Origin: Chitinophaga caseinilytica
GTDB taxonomy: Bacteria > Bacteroidota > Bacteroidia > Chitinophagales > Chitinophagaceae
DNA: 64,000 bases
Direction of reading: 5' to 3'
Assembly: GCF_038396765.1 (NCBI RefSeq)
Contig: NZ_CP150096.1
Location: 5,005,001 to 5,069,000, forward strand
Below, one piece after another: positions 1 through 6,949 of this stretch. Both the position numbers and the translations under genes were made by a program. Position 1 is the first letter of the stretch. Each line of letters starts with the position of its first letter. The notes under the pieces were generated by a model, which searched no databases, was not told where the DNA came from, and saw nothing but the letters and a program-made list of their open reading frames with translations.

Positions 1-239
1 TAATCGTCGAAATCATAAGGATGGTTGCAGAGCGTGGAACCGCCGCCCAGGCCGTTGGAACTGGATTCCATGTAAGAAATAACGAAATCGTTGCAGGGAT
101 CGGCGGCGTTCTTCAGATGTTTTTCGAATTTCCTTTCCGCATTCACGACGTCGAGGATGTTGTTGCTTTGGGCTTTAAGGAGGGCGGGCAGGAACAACAG
201 GGACATGGAAGCCATCGCCAGTTTCAGGATTGTTTTCAT
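1..239 (-). CDS. Secreted protein of unknown function (N-terminal part only)
   Basis: The first 79 codons of a gene that runs off the left edge. The protein opens MKTILKLAMASMSLLFLPAL and continues LKAQ|SNN, a clear signal peptide (basic n-region, hydrophobic core, cleavage after A-Q). The mature part begins ILDVVNAERKFEKHLKN and later has a Ser/Gly-rich stretch (ESSSNGLGGGS) with two cysteines (DPCNDF, STLCNH). It is therefore exported and possibly disulphide-bonded. I do not recognise a family from this fragment. I saw no good -7 box just upstream. Confidence 0.75.
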   Translation of the reverse strand, partial: MKTILKLAMASMSLLFLPALLKAQSNNILDVVNAERKFEKHLKNAADPCNDFVISYMESSSNGLGGGSTLCNHPYDFDD

Positions 240-540
240 GGAGCTTTTATTGAGGGTTTTTAAAAATGAATATGGTTTTCCAGGTTACAAACCGATCTTT
301 CCGGTCAACGAACAACAATTTACGGCTACCCTGGCTCAAGGCTGCGCCTGCGGCGTTAAGAAATTGAAAAGTTTAAGGAAACGTAAGCCTCCCCACTGAT
401 ATCAATACAATTTAATCAATTTTCAATACAATTTATACTATTTAAAAAGATATTGTAAGAAATTAAAATCAAATGGAACCCATGTAATTAGTACAAGATT
501 CCTTGCAGAAAGCCAGGACTGGTGAATCCGAAAAAACGAA

Positions 541-567
541 CATCCGGCCCCAAGGAGGAGCCGGATG
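541..567. repeat. 8-bp inverted repeat, possible hairpin
   Basis: CATCCGGC at 541-548 is the exact reverse complement of GCCGGATG at 560-567, with an 11-base loop between. No T-run follows on either strand, so it is not an obvious intrinsic terminator. It sits in otherwise empty intergenic sequence. Confidence 0.4.
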
Positions 568-683
568 CAGGATATGGTCCGCGCAGAAGCGTTAATTGGA
601 TTCGGTACGGTCGTACGAGAACTGGATGGGTAAACTTGCCATTGCATTCCGATTTAAGTGATGTAATTAATGATGAATATTTT

Positions 684-714
684 CTGGAAAAGCGGGCGCC
701 CGAACGGCGCCCGC
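684..714 (-). terminator. Rho-independent terminator of the pirin gene
   Basis: Perfect 9-bp stem (GCGGGCGCC 692-700 with GGCGCCCGC 706-714) and a 5-base loop. Read on the minus strand it is followed by TTTTCC, and it lies immediately after the pirin stop codon. Confidence 0.85.
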
Positions 715-721
715 CGGAATA

Positions 722-1595
722 TCAATCTTCGAGGTAACCGAATTTACCGGTGTTGAAATCGCGGATCGCTTCTTCGATCTCTTTTTCGGTGTTCATCACG
801 AACGGCCCGTAAGACACGATGGGCTCGCGCAGCGGCTCACCGCTCAAAAGCAGTACGGTAGCGTCTTCCGAAGCCGATACCTGCACTTCTTCCCCATCGT
901 TGGCGAACAGCACGAAATGGTCTTGCGCCACGGGCGTATCGCCATTTACCTGTACGGATCCCTTGATCACGAGGAGGCCGGTGGTATAACCTGCGGGGAA
1001 GCTGAAAGCCGCATCGCCACCGGGTTGCAGGTACACGTTGTACAAATGCACCGGCGAAAAAGTGGTGGCGCTGCCTTTGGTACCCTTATATTCCCCGGCG
1101 ATCACTTCCACATACCCTTTCCCGTCGGGCAATGCCGATTTCGCCATGTTTTCGTGTTTCAGGGCCTGGTATTTGGGCGGGCTCATTTTATCTTTCGCGG
1201 GAAGGTTCACCCACAGCTGCACCATCTGAAAATCCCCACCCTTGCGGCTCCATTCCTTTTCGTGGAATTCTTTGTGCAACACGCCGGAAGCGGCCGTCAT
1301 CCATTGCACGTCGCCCTCGCCGATCACACCACCGCCGCCACTGCTGTCTGCATGCTCCACGCGGCCTTTATAGGCGATGGTCACGGTTTCGAAGCCGCGG
1401 TGCGGGTGAACGCCCACGCCTTTCGGCCTCGTTGCCTGCCGGCACGTTCCAGGTAGAGTTGTAGTCGAGCATGATGAAGGGGTCTGTCCGCTGCTGGGTC
1501 AACCCGCTCGGAATAAAATTGTGTACGCGGAAGCCGTCGCCCACGAAATGGGGCGCCCGGGGCGCGATGACTTTTTCGATATTTTTCTTTGCCAT
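722..1595 (-). pseudogene. Pirin family protein, reading frame broken near the N-terminus
   Basis: Pirins are bicupin iron proteins, some of which act as quercetin dioxygenases or transcription cofactors. The first part (from ATG at 1595) reads MAKKNIEKVIAPRAPHF... and RTDPFIMLDYN. The second part carries the family signature HPHRGFETVT, with metal-ligand histidines, followed by cupin sequence (GEGDVQWMTAASGVLHKEF) and a C-terminal cupin. The two parts lie in different frames and join at about 1421-1428, where one extra or two missing bases would restore a continuous protein of about 290 residues. Only the 5' end is affected and the rest shows no decay, so a sequence error is as likely as a true mutation. 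It has its own -7 box at 1615-1622 and follows a Crp/Fnr regulator gene on the same strand. Confidence 0.85.
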
Positions 1596-1614
1596 AGTTT
1601 TTGATTTTCTACAG

Positions 1615-1622
1615 CAAAACTA
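1615..1622 (-). promoter_or_regulatory. -7 box for the pirin gene
   Basis: TAGTTTTG on the minus strand matches the Bacteroidota -7 element TAnnTTTG, about 20 bases before the pirin ATG. Just upstream is a 6-bp dyad, GGTCGG (1627-1632) and CCGACC (1639-1644), which could be an operator. I found no -33 TTG at the usual distance. Confidence 0.5.
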
Positions 1623-1655
1623 CGACGGTCGGCCCCGCCCGACCATTGACCTACG

Positions 1656-2249
1656 TTAAGATCCGTGATGGCGCTGAGCCATTTCCTTGCGGACGCGGCT
1701 GAGGCTTTCGGGCGCGATGCCGAGATAGGAAGCGACCATGGATTGGGGAACGCGCAGTAAAAGACTGGGGTATAATTCGATAAAGCGGAGATAGCGCGCT
1801 TCGGCCGTAAAACTGAGCAGTTCGTTGACACGGTCCTGCAAATGGCGGATATGATTATGGAGCAGGCGGTTGTTGGCTTCGGTGAACGCGGGATCGTGGC
1901 GGGAGATATCCAGCACGAAGGCTTCGTCGAGCGAAATCACGCGGCTGTCTTCCAGCGCCTGGATGAAATACTTCGAAGGGTTCCCGAAATACACGCTTTC
2001 CCGGTCAGACACGATCCAGCTTTCCGGAGCAAACTGCAGGATGTGCTCCTTCCCTTTATCGTCGATGGAATAATACCGCAGCAATCCTTCTTCCACGAAA
2101 AAAGAATTGCGGCACACCTCGCCCTGCCGGAGCAGAAAAGCGCCTTTGGGCACCGAAACGGTTTTCAGGGAAGCTGCCAGTCCGGTAGCGCTTTCGATGC
2201 CGATATGGGTATTGTTGGCGAGGTATTCCGCCAGTCGGGACGATGCCAT
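1656..2249 (-). CDS. Crp/Fnr family transcriptional regulator
   Basis: 197-residue regulator with an N-terminal cyclic-nucleotide-binding-like beta-roll (GAFLLRQGEVCRNSFFVEEG, then LLRYYSIDDKGKEHILQFAP) and a C-terminal winged helix (RVPQSMVASYLGIAPESLSRVRK). It lacks Fnr-type N-terminal cysteines, and the ligand is unknown. I start it at ATG 2249 (MASSRLAEYL) because the -7 box at 2271-2278 overlaps the longer TTG start, so an upstream start could not be transcribed. It precedes the pirin gene on the same strand with about 60 bases between stop and start. Regulators of this type often sit beside the small redox or cupin gene they control. Confidence 0.88.
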   Translation of the reverse strand: MASSRLAEYLANNTHIGIESATGLAASLKTVSVPKGAFLLRQGEVCRNSFFVEEGLLRYYSIDDKGKEHILQFAPESWIVSDRESVYFGNPSKYFIQALEDSRVISLDEAFVLDISRHDPAFTEANNRLLHNHIRHLQDRVNELLSFTAEARYLRFIELYPSLLLRVPQSMVASYLGIAPESLSRVRKEMAQRHHGS

Positions 2250-2270
2250 GCACAAAGTTTGAAACTGCTG

Positions 2271-2278
2271 CAAAGATA
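2271..2278 (-). promoter_or_regulatory. -7 box for the Crp/Fnr regulator gene
   Basis: TATCTTTG on the minus strand fits TAnnTTTG, 21 bases before ATG 2249. The palindrome TTCCGGAA lies upstream at 2291-2298, in the position expected of an autoregulatory site, though this is only suggestive. Confidence 0.5.
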
Positions 2279-2463
2279 CGGCATGGAAATTTCCGGAATT
2301 TTACCCGGGAAAGGGGATCGAGCATGAATTTTGCGCCGCTCTGCTGCCGGAATACGGCATCCTGCTGCGAAATACAACCAAATTCCCGTTAATACGTTGT
2401 TTGAAATTGGGATGGGATATTTAGGGAACGGACAGGAGGCAGTAGGCGGACGGAGAAATCCGG

Positions 2464-2494
2464 GAAAAACAAAACCCGCCATGAAGGCGGGTTT
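2464..2494 (-). terminator. Rho-independent terminator after tRNA-Cys
   Basis: Minus-strand stem AAACCCGCC/GGCGGGTTT (arms 2472-2480 and 2486-2494, 5-base loop) followed by TGTTTTTCCC. It lies 13 bases past the tRNA 3' end. Confidence 0.8.
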
Positions 2495-2506
2495 CAGATG
2501 ATCCTG

Positions 2507-2577
2507 AGGTACCGAGCGGATTCGAACCGCTGTACGAGGTTTTGCAGACCTCTGCCTAGCCTCTCGGCCACGGTACC
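2507..2577 (-). tRNA. tRNA-Cys (GCA)
   Basis: 71-nt cloverleaf on the minus strand. Acceptor stem GGTACCG pairs with CGGTACC and the discriminator is U73, as expected for cysteine. The anticodon stem GAGGT/ACCTC encloses loop CTGCAAA with anticodon GCA. The T-arm contains GGTTCGAATCC. No CCA is encoded. It has its own promoter upstream and a terminator downstream. Confidence 0.97.
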
Positions 2578-2610
2578 TTGTTTTTGTTCCCATCCGTTTT
2601 TGATGGACTG

Positions 2611-2641
2611 CAAAAGTAGTAAATTTTAGATATTTGCCAAA
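2611..2641 (-). promoter_or_regulatory. Two-part promoter for tRNA-Cys
   Basis: On the minus strand TTTG (2641-2638) is followed after exactly 19 bases by TACTTTTG (2618-2611). This is the Bacteroidota TTTG-N19-TAnnTTTG arrangement, about 33 bases before the mature tRNA 5' end. It is the best-formed promoter in the window. Confidence 0.75.
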
Positions 2642-2684
2642 TCTGATTACAAGATATTTCTTTACGGAATAAAAAAATCGATTT

Positions 2685-3560
2685 ATGTCAACAGGAATTG
2701 CCGCATCAGAACTGATTCTCAACGCCCGCGGGGCCGTTTACCATCTGGACGTCAGGCCCGAAGAAATCGCGCACACCATCATCACCGTGGGCGATCCTGA
2801 CCGGGTAGTGAACGTCAGCAAACATTTCGACCGGGTGGAAGGGCAATTCCGGCACCGCGAGTTCGTCACCCACACCGGTTACGTCGGCAACACGCGCATC
2901 TCGGTAGTGTCTACCGGTATCGGGACAGACAATATCGACATCGTCCTCAACGAACTAGACGCCCTGGTGAACATCGATTTCGAAACCCGGCAGATCAAAG
3001 ACGCGCTGACCAGCCTGCGGATCGTGCGGCTGGGAACGTCCGGCTCGCTGCAGGAACATATCCCCGTCGATAGTTTCGTGGCTTCCTCGCACGCCATCGG
3101 GCTCGATAACCTGCTGCCATATTATACCTGGCACAATACGCCCGAAGAGCTTCAGCTCCTGGAAGCCTTCCGCGGGCAGGTGCGGCTCCAGCCCCACGCC
3201 GCCCGGCCTTACCTGTTCGAGGCCGCGCCCGAATTACTGGGGCTTTTCGGCGAAGGGTTCCATTCGGGCATTACCGTTACCTGCCCGGGATTCTATGCCC
3301 CGCAGGGCCGCCAGCTCCGTGGCGCGCTCTCCCACCCCGAGCTGATCGACCAGTTGGGCAGGTTCACCTTCGAAAACCAGCGCATCACGAACTTTGAAAT
3401 GGAAACTTCGGGGATATACGGGCTGGGGCGCGTTTTCGGGCACCGTTGCCTTTCGCTGAGCGCCATCGTGGCCAATCGCGTCAGGGGCGAATTCAGCGCA
3501 GACGGGAACGCCGCCGTGGAAAAACTCATTACCACCGCCCTTCCCATCATCGCCGCTTGA
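2685..3560 (+). CDS. Nucleoside phosphorylase, uridine phosphorylase-like
   Basis: 291-residue member of the PNP/UDP family, which cleaves nucleosides with phosphate to give the base and ribose-1-phosphate. Visible family features are the phosphate-binding VGDPDRV near residue 37, the STGIGTDN segment, the LGTSGSL loop, and ITNFEMETSGIYGLG near the C-terminus (Glu-Met-Glu ribose site). It is somewhat longer than E. coli Udp because of an extended middle (residues about 140-190). Base specificity cannot be read from sequence, and uridine is the best guess. The downstream dapF promoter overlaps its stop codon, so the two genes appear to be transcribed separately. Confidence 0.88.
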   Translation: MSTGIAASELILNARGAVYHLDVRPEEIAHTIITVGDPDRVVNVSKHFDRVEGQFRHREFVTHTGYVGNTRISVVSTGIGTDNIDIVLNELDALVNIDFETRQIKDALTSLRIVRLGTSGSLQEHIPVDSFVASSHAIGLDNLLPYYTWHNTPEELQLLEAFRGQVRLQPHAARPYLFEAAPELLGLFGEGFHSGITVTCPGFYAPQGRQLRGALSHPELIDQLGRFTFENQRITNFEMETSGIYGLGRVFGHRCLSLSAIVANRVRGEFSADGNAAVEKLITTALPIIAA

Positions 3561-3587
3561 ATACCACCACAACAATGCGTAACTTTG
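3557..3587 (+). promoter_or_regulatory. Two-part promoter for dapF
   Basis: TTG (3557-3559, overlapping the upstream TGA stop), a 20-base spacer, then TAACTTTG (3580-3587). The dapF ATG follows the box after only 7 bases, so the transcript probably starts at or within a few bases of the start codon. Confidence 0.7.
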
Positions 3588-3594
3588 CCCAATC

Positions 3595-4374
3595 ATGCAG
3601 ATCCATTTCTATAAATACCAGGGAACAGGGAACGATTTCGTGATCGTAGACAACCGTTCCGGCGAATATTCCGGCCTCACGACCGAACAGATCGAACATT
3701 TGTGCGACCGCCGCTTCGGCATCGGGGCAGACGGGTTGATGATGCTGGAAAACGAGGACGGGTACGACTTCCGGATGAAATACCACAATTCCGACGGCCG
3801 CGAAGGCAGCATGTGCGGGAACGGCGGCCGCTGCCTCACCGCTTTCGCCCGGAACATGGGGATCAAGGGAGATACGCTCCGGTTCATCGCGTCTGACGGC
3901 GAGCATGACGCCAAATTCCGCGACAATGGCTGGGTGGAACTGAAGATGAAGGATGTGGACCAGGTGGAGGTCGGGAACAACTATTTCTACCTCAATACCG
4001 GCTCCCCGCACTTCGTGCGCTTCGTGACCGATATCCAGGAAGTGGACGTGTACGAGGAAGGGCGCGGCATCCGCTATAACGAGCGTTTTGCCGCTGTGGG
4101 CACCAACGTCAACTTCGTGCAGGAAACCGACCAGGGCATTTTCGTGCGCACCTATGAGCGGGGCGTGGAAGACGAGACCTTCTCCTGCGGCACCGGCGTT
4201 ACCGCCGCCGCCCTCACCGCTGCGCCCGGCGAAGCCGGACAATACGCCATCCCCGTGGAAACCCTCGGCGGCCACCTGGAAGTCAGGTACCTGCGGACGG
4301 GCGAGCGCAGCTTCGAGGACATCTGGCTCTGCGGCCCCGCCACGCCTGTATTTGAAGGAAATATTAAAATTTAG
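3595..4374 (+). CDS. dapF: Diaminopimelate epimerase
   Basis: 259 residues, normal length. DapF converts LL- to meso-diaminopimelate in lysine and peptidoglycan synthesis in the cytoplasm, using two cysteines as acid and base. Both are present: Cys74 in SMCGNGGRC and Cys198 in ETFSCGTGV. The substrate-binding segments GTGNDFVIVDNR near the start and NTGSPHFV around residue 137 are also intact. Translation begins at ATG 3595, set by the adjacent -7 box. The gene lies between uridine phosphorylase and a CorA transporter, and other lysine genes are not nearby. Confidence 0.96.
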   Translation: MQIHFYKYQGTGNDFVIVDNRSGEYSGLTTEQIEHLCDRRFGIGADGLMMLENEDGYDFRMKYHNSDGREGSMCGNGGRCLTAFARNMGIKGDTLRFIASDGEHDAKFRDNGWVELKMKDVDQVEVGNNYFYLNTGSPHFVRFVTDIQEVDVYEEGRGIRYNERFAAVGTNVNFVQETDQGIFVRTYERGVEDETFSCGTGVTAAALTAAPGEAGQYAIPVETLGGHLEVRYLRTGERSFEDIWLCGPATPVFEGNIKI

Positions 4375-4403
4375 GCGGCCCGCTTTTGGTAAATTAATTC
4401 CGT

Positions 4404-4411
4404 TACCTTTG
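4404..4411 (+). promoter_or_regulatory. -7 box for the corA-like gene
   Basis: TACCTTTG matches TAnnTTTG and ends 7 bases before the ATG at 4419, again implying a leaderless or near-leaderless transcript. A TTTTG at 4384-4388 lies upstream, but the spacing (15) is shorter than usual. Confidence 0.55.
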
Positions 4412-4418
4412 CGCCCGG

Positions 4419-5357
4419 ATGATCCAGTACTTCATAAATATCGATGCCCGAACAGTGGAAATCAAGGAACCGGACAACGGCGCCTGGGTGAATATTACCC
4501 CGCCGTTGAAACAATCCGAGTTCGAACAACTGTCGGAAGAGCTGGACATCCCGCTGGACTTTTTGACCGACTCGCTGGATATCGACGAAAAAAGCCGTTT
4601 CGAGCTGGAAGACAATGTGAAGCTCATCGTTCTCAAGACCCCCACGGAAAATAACTCCATCAACGAAAGCGACAGCTACTACATCACGATCCCCATCGTG
4701 ATCATCCTCACCCACAACCAGATCGTCACCGTCAATTCATTCGACAACGCCGCCATCAAGAAATTCCTCAACACCTTCCACAACCGCCATCCCGAGAAGC
4801 GGAACATGATGGTGCTGAAGATTTTCGAGAAAGTGGTCATGAACTTCCTCGATTACCTCAAGGAAATCAACCAGCGCCGCAATCTGCTCGAACAGAAACT
4901 CTACGACTCCAACCGGAACGAGGAACTGCTGTACCTGATGCGCATCCAGAAATCCCTCGTATACTTCGTCACCGCCCTGCGCAGCAACGAACTGCTGCTC
5001 ATGAAGCTGGAACGCACCAACTTCCTCGGCCTCAACGAAGATGAAAAGGAATTCCTGCACGATCTGATCGTAGACACTTCCCAGGCATTGGAAATGGCCA
5101 ATATCTACACCAACATCCTTTCCTCTACCATGGACGCGTTCGCGAGCATCATCTCCAACAACCTCAACTTCGTGATGAAACGCCTCACGTCCATCACGAT
5201 CGTGCTCACGCTGCCCGTACTCGTAGCCAGCATTTACGGAATGAACGTGGAAATCCCCTACGCCCATTCCAAATACAGCTTCTACATCCCCGTAACGATC
5301 GCCATTATCACGGCCATCGTCATGAGCTGGTACTTCATGAAGAAAAAGTGGTTCTAG
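4419..5357 (+). CDS. corA: CorA family divalent-cation (Mg2+/Co2+) transporter
   Basis: 312 residues. A long soluble N-terminal domain rich in acidic and helical sequence is followed by two C-terminal membrane helices (about residues 250-270 and 285-305). The hallmark YGMNV lies between them, near residue 273, and forms the pore selectivity loop. The tail is basic (MKKKWF). This is the normal pentameric CorA layout for Mg2+ uptake across the inner membrane. Its last four bases overlap the convergent NUDIX gene, both stops sharing the palindrome CTAG. Confidence 0.93.
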   Translation: MIQYFINIDARTVEIKEPDNGAWVNITPPLKQSEFEQLSEELDIPLDFLTDSLDIDEKSRFELEDNVKLIVLKTPTENNSINESDSYYITIPIVIILTHNQIVTVNSFDNAAIKKFLNTFHNRHPEKRNMMVLKIFEKVVMNFLDYLKEINQRRNLLEQKLYDSNRNEELLYLMRIQKSLVYFVTALRSNELLLMKLERTNFLGLNEDEKEFLHDLIVDTSQALEMANIYTNILSSTMDAFASIISNNLNFVMKRLTSITIVLTLPVLVASIYGMNVEIPYAHSKYSFYIPVTIAIITAIVMSWYFMKKKWF

Positions 5358-5803
5358 TATTTTGATTTGACGATATCGGCCAGCACCTTGTCGATCGGCA
5401 GGGTTACTGCCTGTGCCGAAAAATCGGCCCAATCCACCCATCTCACGCCCTCCACCTGGTCTGCACCCTCCGGTATCTCAAACCCGAAAGGCTCCTCCAG
5501 CAAAGGCGCCACGAACGGCGACACCGGCTTCACGAGATAGTAAATGGAAATGATCTGGTTGGTATTGTCGAACGCGGAAATCTGGAAAAAATCGGTGGTA
5601 TAGATATGTTCCACCACTTCCACATCCTGGCTCAGCTCTTCCTGCCATTCCCGCACCATGCATTCCAGCGTTCCTTCGCCGAACTCGAGCCCGCCGCCGG
5701 GGAATTTGGTATAATAACCGCCGCGGATGTACTCGTCGCTCACGAGCACCTGTTTCTTTTCATTGATCATGATGCCGTATACACGGACCGTAAACTGAGG
5801 CAT
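5354..5803 (-). CDS. NUDIX hydrolase
   Basis: 149 residues. The Nudix box is recognisable: Gly37, Glu43, Arg51-Glu52 and Glu55-Glu56 fall at the GX5EX7REUXEE spacing, but the usual following glycine is a serine (EELSQD). The enzyme would hydrolyse a nucleoside diphosphate linked to another group, substrate unknown. It lies 10 bases downstream of yhhQ on the same strand with no promoter between, so it is probably the last gene of a three-gene operon. It overlaps corA by four bases tail-to-tail. Confidence 0.88.
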   Translation of the reverse strand: MPQFTVRVYGIMINEKKQVLVSDEYIRGGYYTKFPGGGLEFGEGTLECMVREWQEELSQDVEVVEHIYTTDFFQISAFDNTNQIISIYYLVKPVSPFVAPLLEEPFGFEIPEGADQVEGVRWVDWADFSAQAVTLPIDKVLADIVKSKY

Positions 5804-5813
5804 GTTGAAATAT

Positions 5814-6608
5814 TTATCGGTTCATGGCCGCACGTTTCATCTCCCCCGCCAGCTCGTGGCCCAGGTATCTTTCGATGATGCCGTGGACCCAATAGATGAC
5901 CGGTGTGAGCACGATGGCGACCGTGAATTTATAGATGTAATTGATGATGCAGACGCTGATCACCAGCCCCAGCGGCCACACCTGTCCTTTTTGACCGGCG
6001 ATGAGCGGGAAGAGGTAGAACGCGCAAAACAGCACTACGAACGAGTCGATGAGTTGCGAAACAAGCGTGGACCCGGTAGAACGGAGCCAGATTTTGCCCT
6101 CCCCGGTCACTTTCTTGATCTTGTGGAACGTGAACACGTCTACCAGCTGCCCCAGCAAAAAAGCCGTGAGCGACGCGATGATGATCATGGAGCCCTGGCC
6201 GAGTATCTGACCATACGCCTTGTCCATATCCGGAACGCCGGCCTCCACCTTGCTGGTCACGAAGAAAGCGGCGGGATCGAGGCGGATGGCGATGTAAAAG
6301 ACGATGAACGCGAAGGCGATGAGCGCGGCGGTGAGGTACGACAGGAAACGGACGCCCTTCACACCGTAATATTCATTGATGATATCGGTCATGATAAAAA
6401 CGACGGGCCAGAGCAGTACGCCGGCGGTCATATTGAAACTGTACGCGTCCCCGAAGATCATGATGTTCACGGGGCTCATGCCGAAGGTGGCTTCCAGCGA
6501 AAAGATCTTGACGCCGATGATCTCGGCGATGAGGGCGTTGGCCACGAAAATGCCGGCGAGGATGATGAAGACCCGGGTGGGCTTGTCTTTCAATATATTG
6601 GTAATCAT
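5814..6608 (-). CDS. yhhQ: Queuosine precursor transporter, YhhQ/VUT family
   Basis: 264-residue inner-membrane protein with about six hydrophobic helices. It shows the family pattern of an N-terminal helix reading VANALIAEIIGVKIFSL, a TDIINEYYG motif after helix 3 and a SQLIDSFVV motif in the C-terminal half. In E. coli YhhQ imports preQ0/preQ1 for queuosine tRNA modification. I start at ATG 6608 (MITNILKDKP), because the frame upstream has no family sequence and its start would overlap the preceding gene. The ATG overlaps the stop of the upstream small membrane gene (ATGA), suggesting translational coupling. Other queuosine genes are not in the window. Confidence 0.9.
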   Translation of the reverse strand: MITNILKDKPTRVFIILAGIFVANALIAEIIGVKIFSLEATFGMSPVNIMIFGDAYSFNMTAGVLLWPVVFIMTDIINEYYGVKGVRFLSYLTAALIAFAFIVFYIAIRLDPAAFFVTSKVEAGVPDMDKAYGQILGQGSMIIIASLTAFLLGQLVDVFTFHKIKKVTGEGKIWLRSTGSTLVSQLIDSFVVLFCAFYLFPLIAGQKGQVWPLGLVISVCIINYIYKFTVAIVLTPVIYWVHGIIERYLGHELAGEMKRAAMNR

Positions 6609-6886
6609 ATGGGGGATACGAGTTGGAAAAGCAAAGTAATGACATTCAGCACAAAAACGTATGGATGAATGGCGGCAAAACGTACCTTTTTCAACAGCAG
6701 CATAACGATGGTGAGGAGAATGGTGACGATATTGAGGGGCGCGGCCACGAGCCAGCCGAGGATGGTGACGTGCTTGACGAGGAAGTCCCACGCTTCGGGA
6801 TCTCCCATCATCCGGATGACAAAACCTAGCCAGTAGCAGATATTACAGATAAAGCTCAATTTTATAAGAAAGCGGACGAGCCTCAT
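6605..6886 (-). CDS. Small membrane protein of unknown function
   Basis: 93 residues with three likely membrane helices: LSFICNICYWLGFVIRM near the start, VTILGWLVAAPLNIVTILLTIVM in the middle, and YVFVLNVITLLFQLV at the end. A basic pair of residues precedes the last helix. I do not recognise the family. It is the first gene of an apparent operon with yhhQ (stop and start overlap as ATGA) and the NUDIX gene, so a role alongside the transporter is possible but unproven. It is transcribed divergently from the YfhO-like gene. Confidence 0.75.
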   Translation of the reverse strand: MRLVRFLIKLSFICNICYWLGFVIRMMGDPEAWDFLVKHVTILGWLVAAPLNIVTILLTIVMLLLKKVRFAAIHPYVFVLNVITLLFQLVSPI

Positions 6887-6949
6887 ATTGAAATTTCGGA
6901 TAAAATACAGTTATTTTGGATTCTTTTACAACTAAACCGGAAATACCCG

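Larger units (their letters stand above)
240..721. other. Intergenic region without a convincing gene
   Basis: Apart from the terminator at 684-714 and an 8-bp inverted repeat at 541-567, I see nothing supportable. The only reading frames are short, overlap one another on both strands, and have compositions typical of random translation. The stretch 400-480 is AT-rich (runs of aattt/caatac), unlike the GC-rich genes on either side. Confidence 0.6.

Noticed and set aside
438..647. 69-codon minus-strand frame in the first intergenic gap
   Set aside because: No promoter or start context and a composition unlike the neighbouring genes.
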